Shown here in pieces: positions 1-8,323 of a DNA stretch of 64,000 nt (the stretch's first letter is position 1; every line of letters begins with the position of its first letter). Location: positions 3,779 through 67,778 of the forward strand of contig DATLRE010000002.1 in the NCBI GenBank assembly GCA_035534835.1, given 5' to 3'. The notes under the pieces are model-generated. The model was not told where the DNA came from and did no database searches. It worked only from the letters and a program-made list of their open reading frames with translations. The stretch comes from Bog-756 sp035534835 (GTDB taxonomy: Bacteria; Actinomycetota; Acidimicrobiia; Acidimicrobiales; RAAP-2). The position numbers and the translations under genes are program-made.

Positions 1-47
1 CGGGCCCGATGCACACCTCCTGCTGCCGCCCCCGGGGCGGGCGGCGG

Positions 48-683
48 CTACCTGTTGGGCTGGGGGGTGATGCGCAGGTAGGGCTTGAGCGTGCGGAACC
101 CCTTGGGGAACCGCTCCTTCGCCTCCTCGTCCGACAGTGCCGTCACCACGATGACGTCCTCGCCGTCCTCCCAGTTGACCGGGGTGGCGACCTTGTAGTC
201 GGCGGTGAGCTGCAGCGAGTCGAGGACACGGAGGATCTCGTCGACGTTGCGACCCGTGGAGGCCGGGTAGGTCAGGGTGAGCTTGACCTTCTTGTCCGGG
301 CCGATGATGAACACCGAGCGCACGGTCAAGGTGTCGTCGGCGTTCGGATGGATCATGTCGTACAGGTCGGCGACCTTGCGGTCCTCGTCGCCGATCAGCG
401 GGAAGTTGAGCGCAGTGCCCTGGGTCTCCTCGATGTCGCCGGCCCACTTGCCGTGGGAGGTGACGTCGTCGACGGACAGGCCGATGAGCTTCGTGTTCCG
501 CTTGTCGAACTCGGCCTTCGCCGCCGAGAAGGCACCCAATTCGGTCGTGCAGACCGGGGTGAAGTCCTTCGGATGGGAGAAGAGCACCCCCCAGCTGTCC
601 CCCAGGTACTCGTGGAAATTGATCGTGCCGACGGTGGTATCGGCGGTGAAGTCGGGGGCTTCGTCGCCCAGACGGATTGCCAT
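48..683 (-). CDS. 1-Cys peroxiredoxin (Prx6/AhpC-TSA superfamily)
   Basis: Thiol peroxidase expected to reduce hydrogen peroxide and alkyl hydroperoxides in the cytoplasm. The 211-residue product has the peroxidatic motif PVCTTE with Cys45. No other cysteine is present, which fits the 1-Cys (Prx6) group, as does the long C-terminal part with VNWEDGEDVIV. The open frame continues 49 codons upstream with Arg-rich sequence unlike the family. I place the start at the ATG of MAIRLGDEAP because an AAGGAG ribosome site lies 7 nt ahead and the length then matches the family. It is transcribed away from the crotonase gene across a 243-nt intergenic region holding a 24-bp palindrome. The electron donor is not visible from context. 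Confidence 0.93.
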   Translation of the reverse strand: MAIRLGDEAPDFTADTTVGTINFHEYLGDSWGVLFSHPKDFTPVCTTELGAFSAAKAEFDKRNTKLIGLSVDDVTSHGKWAGDIEETQGTALNFPLIGDEDRKVADLYDMIHPNADDTLTVRSVFIIGPDKKVKLTLTYPASTGRNVDEILRVLDSLQLTADYKVATPVNWEDGEDVIVVTALSDEEAKERFPKGFRTLKPYLRITPQPNR

Positions 684-767
684 GTGATGCTCCTTGCTCG
701 ATGTCTCTGACTGGCGGATGTGCCGTCGCCTCTGTCGTGCGACCGGTCGACCGCGGCACCGTCCGTG

Positions 768-791
768 CCGGACGGACCCGGGTCCGTCCGG
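768..791. promoter_or_regulatory. 24-bp perfect palindrome, candidate operator
   Basis: Every base from 768 to 791 pairs with its mirror partner about the centre 779/780, whose core is GGACCCGGGTCC. There is no spacer, so a dimeric regulator site is more likely than a hairpin. It lies in the intergenic region between the divergent peroxiredoxin and crotonase genes, 85 nt upstream of the peroxiredoxin start. No regulator gene adjoins it. Binding is inference. Confidence 0.4.
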
Positions 792-926
792 TGCCCGGCA
801 ACGGTGGACCCGGGCTCGACGGATCCCCACTGTAGCCCGGGTCGGACCAATTGTCGACCGGATCCGTCAGGTATTGGTTCCGGCGGGTGCTGGCCCCCGC
901 GGGCCCCCGTCCGCCATGCTGACCCC

Positions 927-1727
927 ATGCGCGAGACCCTCCGAGTGGACCGGCACGGACCCGTGACCGTGGTGACGATCGACCGCCCCGAACGTCGCAA
1001 CGCCGTCGACCGGGTGACGGCGGACGCGTTGCTCGAGGCGTTCCAGGCCTTCGACACCGACGGTGACGCATCGGTGGCGGTGCTCACCGGCGCCGGTGGG
1101 AACTTCTGCGCCGGGGCCGACCTGCAGGCGATCGCATCGGGTGCCGGCAACCGGGTGGCCGAGGACGGGGCCGGGCCCATGGGGCCGACACGGCTGGCGC
1201 TGTCCAAGCCGGTCATCGCCGCCGTCGAGGGCTTCGCCGTGGCCGGCGGGCTGGAACTGGCCGTCTGGTGCGATCTGCGCGTGGCGGCTGCGGACGCCAC
1301 GCTCGGTGTGTTCTGCCGGCGGTTCGGCGTGCCCCTGGTCGACGGCGGCACGGTCCGCCTTCCCCGTCTGGTGGGCGAGGGGCGCGCCCTCGACCTGATC
1401 CTGACGGGGCGCGGGGTCGGCGCGGACGAGGCACTGGCCATGGGCCTGGTCAACCGCGTGGTGCCGCCGGGCTCGGCCCTCGGAGCGGCTGTGGCGTGGG
1501 CCGCCGAGATCGCCGAACTACCGCAGGTGTGCCTGCGCAACGACCGCCGCTCGGCGATCGACCAGTGGGATCGGTCCGTCCCCGACGCGCTCCTCCACGA
1601 GACCCGGCTCGGTCTCGACAGCCTCCGGTCGGGCGAGGCCCTCGAGGGCGCCGCCCGGTTTGCCGGCGGGGTCGGGCGGGGCGGGGCGACCGCACCGGTT
1701 CCGGACTCCGGAACGGACCCGGCGTGA
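927..1727 (+). CDS. enoyl-CoA hydratase/isomerase (crotonase) family protein
   Basis: A 266-residue crotonase-fold protein acting on acyl-CoA thioesters. The oxyanion-hole segment FCAGADL and the GGLELA segment, which holds the first catalytic glutamate of classical hydratases, are both present. The second catalytic glutamate, normally in a PE motif, appears replaced: the local sequence is VFCRRFGVPLVDGG. Classical 2-enoyl-CoA hydration is therefore uncertain, and isomerase or another CoA reaction is possible. I start at the ATG of MRETLRVDR; the open frame upstream is low-complexity and unlike the family. No clear Shine-Dalgarno is seen. Its stop overlaps the GTG start of the HAD phosphatase (GTGA), so the two are probably co-translated. 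Confidence 0.85.
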   Translation: MRETLRVDRHGPVTVVTIDRPERRNAVDRVTADALLEAFQAFDTDGDASVAVLTGAGGNFCAGADLQAIASGAGNRVAEDGAGPMGPTRLALSKPVIAAVEGFAVAGGLELAVWCDLRVAAADATLGVFCRRFGVPLVDGGTVRLPRLVGEGRALDLILTGRGVGADEALAMGLVNRVVPPGSALGAAVAWAAEIAELPQVCLRNDRRSAIDQWDRSVPDALLHETRLGLDSLRSGEALEGAARFAGGVGRGGATAPVPDSGTDPA

Positions 1728-2395
1728 CCGACGTGGCCGCCTTCGACTTCGACGGCACCCTCACCCGTCGCGGGAGCGTGTTCGGCTTCCTGTCCGCCGT
1801 GGCCGGCCGCCGACCGGTCCTACGGGCCGCGATCGGGCTCGCGCCGCGCCTCGCCCACGCCGCCCTGGTCGGCGGGGCGGTCGCCGACGACACGAAGGAG
1901 GAGCTCTTCACCCGGGTACTGGCCGGCGTGGACGCCGCCTACCTGTTCCAGGTGGCCGGTGAGTTCGCGGTCGGCCACCTGGCCGCCCACGCCCGCCCCG
2001 AGGTCCGCCGGCGCCTCGACTGGCACCGGGGGCGGGGCGACCGGGTCGTGGTCGTCTCGGCGTCCCCCGATGCCTACGTGTCCGTGGCGGCGGAGCGGCT
2101 GGCAGCCGACGCGGCGATCGCCACCCGACTGGAGGTCGACGGCGCCGGGCGACTCACCGGACGCTACGACGGCGCCAACTGCCGGGGCGAGGAGAAGATC
2201 CGGCGACTCCGGCTGTGGATGGCCGAGGCCGGCCTGGAGGATGCCCGCCTCTGGGCCTACGGCAACAGCCGGGGCGACCTGCGCATGCTGCGGGCCGCCG
2301 ACACCGGGGTCGACGTGGGGAGGCTCGGGCGGCTCGGGCGGCTCCGCGAGTTCAAGGGCCTCGACGAGACCGGGCCGCTGCGGCTCGACGGTTGA
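1724..2395 (+). CDS. HAD-superfamily phosphatase, subfamily IB (SerB-like)
   Basis: A 223-residue haloacid-dehalogenase-type phosphomonoesterase. Motif I is FDFDGTLT at residues 7-14 (nucleophile Asp and acid/base Asp). Motif II is VVVVSASPD, the motif III lysine lies in GEEKIRR, and motif IV is YGNSRGDLRML. This order, with an alpha-helical cap after motif I, is that of the HAD-IB group that includes phosphoserine phosphatase and the lysophosphatidate-phosphatase-like domain of PlsC fusions. The substrate cannot be told from sequence. Its GTG start overlaps the upstream crotonase stop, which sets the start. It converges on the flippase-like gene with a 31-nt gap. Confidence 0.85.
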   Translation: MTDVAAFDFDGTLTRRGSVFGFLSAVAGRRPVLRAAIGLAPRLAHAALVGGAVADDTKEELFTRVLAGVDAAYLFQVAGEFAVGHLAAHARPEVRRRLDWHRGRGDRVVVVSASPDAYVSVAAERLAADAAIATRLEVDGAGRLTGRYDGANCRGEEKIRRLRLWMAEAGLEDARLWAYGNSRGDLRMLRAADTGVDVGRLGRLGRLREFKGLDETGPLRLDG

Positions 2396-2426
2396 GGACG
2401 CGGCGGACCACGCCCGCCACTCCTGC

Positions 2427-5045
2427 CTACAGGTACTCCTTCTTCCGCATCCAGACGAGGCAGAACCATCCCCAGATGGGTGGCAGGTAGGCGGTGAACA
2501 GCCGCTGGACGAAGACCGCGGCGACGGCCTGGGACTCCGGGATTCCCGCCGCGGTGAGGCCGATGATCATTCCGGCCTCCACCACTCCCATGCCACCGGG
2601 TACCGGGGAGATCCCGCCGAGCATCGACCCCAGGGTCAGCACGATGAGCAGCGCGGCGAGGCTCAACCGCTCGCCGAAGGCGTGGAGCGACGCCCCGAGC
2701 GCCATGGCGACGAGGAGCTGACCGAGGATCTCCCCGCCGAAGATCTCCACCAGGTTGCGCGGATGGGTGGAGAGGACCTTCAGATGACCCCACACCTCGG
2801 AGGCCTTCGGTCGCAGCTTCGCCGATGCCAGCCGGCGCCAGCGGGGAACGGCCAGCAGGAGTCCCACCACGACGCCGACGACGACGATGGCGATCACCAG
2901 CAGCCACACGAGCCTCGCCGTGCTGCTCCCCGAACCGCCGCCCGTGTCGGTCGGGGTGGCGAAGTGGAACTGCGACAGGGCGATGGGGAGGGCGACGAGG
3001 AAGAGCCCGCCCTTGACGATCCAGCTGGCGGTCGAGACGAGGACGCCCGAACTCACGGCCAGGGTGGCGTCGTAGCCCTGCTGCTGGAAGTACCGGACGC
3101 GCGTGGCCAGCGCGCCCATCGACCCGCCGGCCAGCGACACGAACGTGTTCGCCACCTCGAGCACCACGGTGCGGCCGTAGGGCATGGTGTCGGTGACGGA
3201 GCCGACGGTGGTCATGGCCAGGGCGGGGTAGACGGCCTGGGCCAGGACGAAAGCGGCTGCCACCCAGCCCCAGTCGGCGCCGGTGATCGTGCTCCACGAC
3301 TTGGTCACGTTGACCAGCACGCCGATGAGCGCCCACCCGCCGATCAGGGTCCCGACCACGAGCGCCAGGTCGACCCAGCTGATCCGCCGGGGCTCGATGA
3401 GCTTCGGGACCTCGACGCCCGTGGCTCCGGCGCCCTTCTCGCGCAGGCCGGTCAGGAGCACCTTCTTCTTGCGCAGCGCACGCGACGCGACGGGGTTGAG
3501 CGCCGCCCGCTGGAGGAACGGCAGCGCGTCCACGAGGGCCTCGCCCGGCAGCACCCGGGCGGCAGACGCGACGGCCCGCTCGGGCCCCACCACGGTGGCC
3601 GCCGTGGCCAGGGCGGCGGCGACGTCCCGGTCGAGCTGCTCGGGCCGGGCCACGGTCGTGGCGGCCCGCATGTCGACCAGCCCGCAACGACCGGCGTCGT
3701 CCACGAACACGGACTCGACGGACAGCGCTCCATGGGCGATGCCGGCGCCGCGCAACCGGAGGACCTGCGAGAAGAGGTCGTCGAGGGCGGCGGCGTCGAG
3801 AGCGGTGTCGTCGAGCGCCGGTTCGGGGACCGGGGCCCCGCCGGCCGCACCGCCGTCCCCGCCGGCCGCACCGCCGTCCCCGCCGGATGCACCGTCGTCC
3901 CCGCCGTCCCCGCCGTCCCCGTCGGGCACCGTCCCCGTCGCATCGGTGGGGACCGCGTACGGGGACAGGGCGGACAGCGGGCGACCCGGGGGCGGGCAGG
4001 TCACCAGAAGGGCGTCGCGTGCCGGCCCCGCGGGGCCGGCGGCCAGGACGCGTGCCACGCGCACGCCGGCCCGGTCGGCCAGCAGGGTCAGGTATGCCTC
4101 GTGCTCCACCTGCTGCCGGCGGGTCAGGGTCAGGGTCGGCCCCGAGTCCCGGTAGAGCAGGAAGCGGGCGGTCTTCGACAGCAGCTGGGCGTCCGAGGCG
4201 TCGCGACCGTAGACGGCGACGTCGATCGGCACGCCGTCCGATCTCGCCGTGAACCGACCGACACCCCACTCCTGGACGTCGGCCGGCCGGATGTCGGTCA
4301 CCGGGATCCCGAGGTCCTCGATCAGGACCGCCACCTCCGAGGCGGACAGCAGCCCGAGGGGCGAGCCGAAGACGAGGTGCACGACGGCGGTGAGCAGGAT
4401 GCCGACGGCCAGCGCAGCCAGTACGGCCACGGGCAGCCCGGACTCCGACACGACCGTGGCCAATGCCAGCAGCACCACGGTGATCCGGATGCCCATCTGC
4501 AGCCAGCGGCTCAGGTACGGGAGTGCGGCGCTGGCCACGGCGACCGTCGCCGCCACCCGGGCCACCGGGAAGGTTGCGTCGAATCCGGCCGGGATCCCCT
4601 GCGGGGGCCGCCCGCCGGACGTCCCGAGCACCTGGCCCAGGACCACGCAGACCAGCCACGCGCCGACGCCGGAGAGCAGGCAGTCGCGGACGACCGACCG
4701 GCGCTTCGCCACCAGGGCCAGCACCACCACGGTGACGATCAGCCCGAACGACCCGATCCACCACACCGAGGTCACGAGCCATCGGACGCCGTCGGGTGGC
4801 GGCGTCAGGGCGCGGACCACCGCCCGCTCGCTCGAGGGATTGACCCGGGTGGCGAGCCAGCACAGCAGAATGACGAGCAGGGACAGCCCGACCCGGAACC
4901 CGTCGCTCCCCCGCCGTCGGGTCCGACCGTCGCCGATCGGGGCGAAGAGGAGGGGCCGCCAGGCCCCCGACGCCCACCGGCCGCCGCGTGCCCGGGGTGT
5001 CGGTGGTGCGCCCCGATCGGCCCGCTCTGTCGATTCGTCCCCCAT
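2427..5045 (-). CDS. membrane protein: kinase-like domain plus UPF0104/lysylphosphatidylglycerol-synthase-type flippase domain
   Basis: An 872-residue integral membrane protein with three parts. Residues about 50-210 form a first hydrophobic block of several membrane segments. Residues about 225-490 are soluble and kinase-like, with HGALSVESVF where a kinase has its HRD loop and GLVDMRAA where it has DFG; both are degenerate, so catalysis is doubtful. This part is interrupted by Gly/Asp/Ala repeats. Residues about 520-840 resemble the UPF0104 / MprF N-terminal flippase domain, including GGISPVPGGMGVVEAG. Known relatives move or modify lipids across the membrane; the substrate here is unknown. 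A possible -10 (TAACCT, 5055-5060) ends 9 nt before the ATG and no Shine-Dalgarno is seen, so translation may be near-leaderless. Confidence 0.8.
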   Translation of the reverse strand: MGDESTERADRGAPPTPRARGGRWASGAWRPLLFAPIGDGRTRRRGSDGFRVGLSLLVILLCWLATRVNPSSERAVVRALTPPPDGVRWLVTSVWWIGSFGLIVTVVVLALVAKRRSVVRDCLLSGVGAWLVCVVLGQVLGTSGGRPPQGIPAGFDATFPVARVAATVAVASAALPYLSRWLQMGIRITVVLLALATVVSESGLPVAVLAALAVGILLTAVVHLVFGSPLGLLSASEVAVLIEDLGIPVTDIRPADVQEWGVGRFTARSDGVPIDVAVYGRDASDAQLLSKTARFLLYRDSGPTLTLTRRQQVEHEAYLTLLADRAGVRVARVLAAGPAGPARDALLVTCPPPGRPLSALSPYAVPTDATGTVPDGDGGDGGDDGASGGDGGAAGGDGGAAGGAPVPEPALDDTALDAAALDDLFSQVLRLRGAGIAHGALSVESVFVDDAGRCGLVDMRAATTVARPEQLDRDVAAALATAATVVGPERAVASAARVLPGEALVDALPFLQRAALNPVASRALRKKKVLLTGLREKGAGATGVEVPKLIEPRRISWVDLALVVGTLIGGWALIGVLVNVTKSWSTITGADWGWVAAAFVLAQAVYPALAMTTVGSVTDTMPYGRTVVLEVANTFVSLAGGSMGALATRVRYFQQQGYDATLAVSSGVLVSTASWIVKGGLFLVALPIALSQFHFATPTDTGGGSGSSTARLVWLLVIAIVVVGVVVGLLLAVPRWRRLASAKLRPKASEVWGHLKVLSTHPRNLVEIFGGEILGQLLVAMALGASLHAFGERLSLAALLIVLTLGSMLGGISPVPGGMGVVEAGMIIGLTAAGIPESQAVAAVFVQRLFTAYLPPIWGWFCLVWMRKKEYL
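3841..3921. repeat. 21-bp tandem repeat inside the flippase-like gene
   Basis: Three 21-bp copies (3841-3861 and 3862-3882 identical, 3883-3903 diverged) are followed by two 9-bp partial units. All are in frame and encode the Gly/Asp/Ala-rich insert of the kinase-like domain. Copy number could vary without shifting the frame. Confidence 0.8.
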
Positions 5046-5357
5046 CGCGTCCAGAGGTTAGGTGGACCGACGCCGCCGTTCGTCGATCCCCGCAGGGTGG
5101 TCGACACGTCCCCGGGTCGACCGACGCTCCCGGTCGACGACGGAACGCTCCCGTCCACTGGGGAGGGACGCCGTCGGCACGTGCCACCGGCACCTGGTCC
5201 ATGGGGCCGGCACCCAGTTCGAGTCGTCGCCGGACGTGCGGTCTTCGCCCCCGGCCGGCTGCGTCACCGCCCTCGGGCGAGGCCCGGGCCGGGCTCCCCC
5301 CACCGACGGCCGAGCTCCTGACGGAACCCGCTCACGCATCGACCGGGCACGCCGGTC
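5046..5357. other. intergenic region, no gene recognised
   Basis: This 312-nt stretch lies between the start of the flippase-like gene and the stop of the SpoIID-like gene, both on the minus strand. Open frames here are Arg/Pro/Gly-rich and look like noise. The only signal I would point to is a TAACCT hexamer at 5055-5060 (minus strand), which may be the -10 box of the flippase-like gene. Confidence 0.5.
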
Positions 5358-6104
5358 TCAGCCCGCGGCCGAGCCGCGGAAGGTCGCGTCGCCGTAGCTG
5401 AAGATCCCGCCGTCGGCCGCTACGAGCCAGTAGCCGTTCCCGGTGACCGTGCGGGCCATTGCCACGACGGGCTGGGCCAGCGCAATGGCGCCGGCCGAGC
5501 CCCGGAACGGCGCGCTCCCGAAGGCGAAGATCCCCCCGTCCGAGGCCACCAGCCAGTAGCCGCCGCCTCCCGGGGCGGCCGCCATCCCCACGATGGGCCG
5601 ATTGAGCGGGTGGGCTCCCATGGAGCCGGAAAAGACGGCGTCACCGAAGGCGAAGATCCCCCCGTCCGAGGCCACCAGCCAGTAGCCCCCTCCGTCCGGG
5701 GTGGGCGCCATCCCGACGACCGGCTGGTTGAGGCGCATGGCGCCGGTCGACCCGGCGAAGCGGGCATCCCCGAACGCGAAGACGCCGCCGTCCGACGCCA
5801 CCAGCCAGTAGCCGTTCCCGTCCGGGGTGGAGGCCATCCCGACGATCGGTCGGTTGAGGTGAATGGCACCGGTCGACCCGAAGAACCGGGCGTCGCCGTA
5901 GGCGAAGATGCCTCCGTCCGCCGCCACCTCCCAGTAGCCGTTCCCGTCCGGTGTGGCCGCCATCCCGACCACCGGGGCGGCCAGCTGCAGGCCGACGGGC
6001 GAGCCGAAGAGGGTTCCGTCGCCGAACCCCGCCACGGAACCGTCCGAGCCGTCGAGCCAGTAGCCGCCCCCTCCGGGGGTGGGGGCGATGCCCACGGCCG
6101 GGGC
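5358..6104 (-). repeat. six 42-residue GYW/DGGIFAFGDA repeats in the SpoIID-like protein
   Basis: Units of 126 bp encode the pattern (I/V)VGMAxTPDGxGYW, then (A/S)DGGIFAFGDAxFxGS, then a short linker. The first copy is degenerate (LDGSDGSVAGFGDG) and the last is cut short at the stop. The regular GYW spacing suggests a beta-propeller or beta-solenoid adhesion module. The same repeat ends the adjacent gene at 7547-8323. Confidence 0.85.
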
Positions 6105-7427
6105 GGACAGCGAATTGGCCACGGTGAACCAGTCCGACAGGAGGTTGCAGGCAGCCGCGAACTGGTCGCCCGTCACCACGACGCTCTGCGCCGAGCCGAC
6201 GAGGGTCATCGAGGTCACCCGGCCGCCCCAGTCCCCGAAGCCGTTGCGCGCCGTGACCGACACGGACTCGAGCGAGCCGAGCTGCGGCCAGTTCGCCTCG
6301 ACGGTCGACACCGGGATGTTCACCTTCCAGGTGTGATTCGGATTGCAGGCGCCGTTGACGCCGGGAGGGCAGACGGCGTCGCCGTCATCCGGCACGGCCG
6401 GGAAGTTACCCGGCGCCGTATAGCCGCCGGTCGACGCCGAGTACTGGGTGGAGAGCGGGACGCCGTTGGGCACGCCGCCGGGCGCGGACTCCATCACGTA
6501 GCCGAGCGTGTCCAGTGTGGCCGCGTCCGTCAGGGGGCTCTCGTTGGCCAGGCCCCGGTAGGTCTGACAGCTGAGGTCGCAGGTGTCCGCGTAGCCGCCG
6601 TAGCTTCCGGGCGCCGCCATCACGTAGGAGCGTGCCGCCACCGCCTGGGCCTCGAGTTCCTGGTAGCCCGCGGCTCGGCCCTGCAGGCCCGGGGCTCCGA
6701 GGGTGCCCCAGTATGCAGGTGACTCGTTCGGGACCACTCCTGCGACGTACTCCTCGAGGGGCAGCACATTGACCGTCCGGGCGGCCCCGTCACTGTTGTA
6801 GGTGGCCTCGAGGGAACCCCGCACCGAGAGGTTCCCGCCGGCCTGGCAGAGCTGCATGGCGACGGCGGCGGAATCGGCGTCGCCGAGGTTCGAGTTGTGA
6901 TTCGGGACCGCGACAGGGTTGACCACCCCGTCGGCGAACGGCACCCACGGGCCGGCGCACCCGGGCGCCAGCTCGAGCAGCCAGGTCGTGCCCTCGGGAT
7001 GCATGAGGACGGCCTGTCCCGGGGCCACGGCGGTGCCGGCGACGGAGTAACCGCTCTGCGACGTGACGATCACGTCGTTCCCGTTGTTCTCGGTCAGTGC
7101 CACCCGGATGGCGGCGCCTTCCTGTTGTGGCGTGGTCGGCGCCGGGACCGCGGTCGAGTAGTAGTGCTCGACGATCTGCTGCCACGACAGGCCGGCCAGG
7201 GCGTACCCGAATGCACCCCACTGCCCCATGCCCCGGCCATGGCCGTAGCCGTGTCCGATCAGGGTCACGTCTGCCGACGGATAGGCCGAGGCCGGTGGCG
7301 CCGTGGCGACGATCCCCATGCTGGAACCGAGGACGGCCACGAGGGCGACGCCGAGTGTGCGCATGCGGGCGGCGGGCCGTCGCCCGTGCGTGGCGCCCGG
7401 CGACACCCTTCCTCGCTCTACCGACAT
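5358..7427 (-). CDS. exported SpoIID/LytB-domain protein with six C-terminal GYW repeats
   Basis: A secreted protein with a signal peptide (hydrophobic segment of MRTLGVALVAVLGSS ending near PPASA). The N-terminal half has SpoIID/LytB features: GHGYGHGRGMGQWGAFGYA, then LEEYVAGVVPNESPA and LEAQAVAARSYVMA. SpoIID proteins are lytic transglycosylases of denuded glycan in spore formers. In non-sporulating actinobacteria the role is unproven, but peptidoglycan binding or cleavage is likely. The last 248 residues are six repeats of about 42 residues. Three starts are possible (7481, 7427, 7364). I use the middle ATG (MSVERGRV), since the longest adds an unlikely leader and 7364 begins directly at the signal peptide; no clear ribosome site decides. 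It follows the repeat protein at 7547-9865 after 119 nt. Confidence 0.85.
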   Translation of the reverse strand: MSVERGRVSPGATHGRRPAARMRTLGVALVAVLGSSMGIVATAPPASAYPSADVTLIGHGYGHGRGMGQWGAFGYALAGLSWQQIVEHYYSTAVPAPTTPQQEGAAIRVALTENNGNDVIVTSQSGYSVAGTAVAPGQAVLMHPEGTTWLLELAPGCAGPWVPFADGVVNPVAVPNHNSNLGDADSAAVAMQLCQAGGNLSVRGSLEATYNSDGAARTVNVLPLEEYVAGVVPNESPAYWGTLGAPGLQGRAAGYQELEAQAVAARSYVMAAPGSYGGYADTCDLSCQTYRGLANESPLTDAATLDTLGYVMESAPGGVPNGVPLSTQYSASTGGYTAPGNFPAVPDDGDAVCPPGVNGACNPNHTWKVNIPVSTVEANWPQLGSLESVSVTARNGFGDWGGRVTSMTLVGSAQSVVVTGDQFAAACNLLSDWFTVANSLSAPAVGIAPTPGGGGYWLDGSDGSVAGFGDGTLFGSPVGLQLAAPVVGMAATPDGNGYWEVAADGGIFAYGDARFFGSTGAIHLNRPIVGMASTPDGNGYWLVASDGGVFAFGDARFAGSTGAMRLNQPVVGMAPTPDGGGYWLVASDGGIFAFGDAVFSGSMGAHPLNRPIVGMAAAPGGGGYWLVASDGGIFAFGSAPFRGSAGAIALAQPVVAMARTVTGNGYWLVAADGGIFSYGDATFRGSAAG

Positions 7428-7546
7428 GGCATTCGACGATAGGACGGCCGGCCGCCGGTCCGGTGGACCCCCCGGAGCCACGGCAGGGCGTCAGGACCCG
7501 TTCTGCATGGCGGGGCCGTGGGCGGGGCGATGACCGGCACCGGGGC

Positions 7547-8323
7547 TCAGTCGGGACCCGCTGGTGGCGCGAGCACCTGGGGCATCGAACCGTAGAATCC
7601 GGCGGAGCCGAACGCGAAGATCCCGCCGTCGGCGGCCACCATCCAGTAGCCGCCGCTGCGTACCGTCGGAGCCATGCCCACGACCGGGAGGACGAGCGAC
7701 AGGTTGCCGGTCGACCCCCAGAACGGTGCGGAGCCGAAGCTGAACACCCCGCCGTCGGCTGCCGTCAGCCAGTAGCCCTGGGACCCGTTGGCCGCCATCG
7801 ACACGATGGGCCGGTTCAGCGGTTGGCCGCCCATCGACCCGTAGAACTGGGCGTCGCCGAAGGCGAAGATCCCGCCGTCGGACGCCACCAGCCAGTAGCC
7901 GCCGCCGTCGGGGGTGGGAGACATCGCCACCACCGGCCGGTTGAGGTGGATGGCGCCCGTCGACCCGTAGAACTGGGCGTCGCCGAAGGCGAACAGACCG
8001 CCGTCGGACGCCACCTCCCAGTAGCCGCGGCCGTCGGGAGTCGCGGCCATGCCCACGATGGGCAGGTTCAGCGGATGACCGCCCATCGAGCCGTAGAAGG
8101 GGGCGTCGCCGAACGCGAAGATCCCGCCGTCGGACGCCACCTCCCAGTAGCCGCCGCCGCCGGGAGTCGCGGCCATGCCCACCACGGGAAGGTTCAGCGG
8201 ATGGCCTCCCATCGAGCCGTGGAAGGCGGCATCACCGAAGGCGAAGATCCCACCGTCGGCGGCGGTGTTCCAGTAACCCCGCCCGTCGGCGGTCGCGGCC
8301 ATGCCCACGATGGGCGAATTGAG
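7547..8323 (-). repeat. six 42-residue GYW/DGGIFAFGDA repeats in the FG-GAP-like protein
   Basis: In-frame 126-bp units carry the same consensus as those at 5358-6104. Copies two to four are closest to each other, and the fifth is one residue shorter. The two repeat arrays sit about 1.4 kb apart in the same orientation, so gene conversion between them is possible. Confidence 0.85.

Noticed and set aside
684..830. N-terminal extension of the peroxiredoxin to an upstream ATG
   Set aside because: The added 49 residues are Arg-rich and unlike the family, and a good ribosome site lies just ahead of the internal ATG.
1959..5321. Very long plus-strand open frame across the flippase-like gene
   Set aside because: It is antisense to a well-supported membrane protein, is Arg/Gly/His/Asp-rich and has no domain. 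GC-rich DNA gives such frames on the opposite strand.
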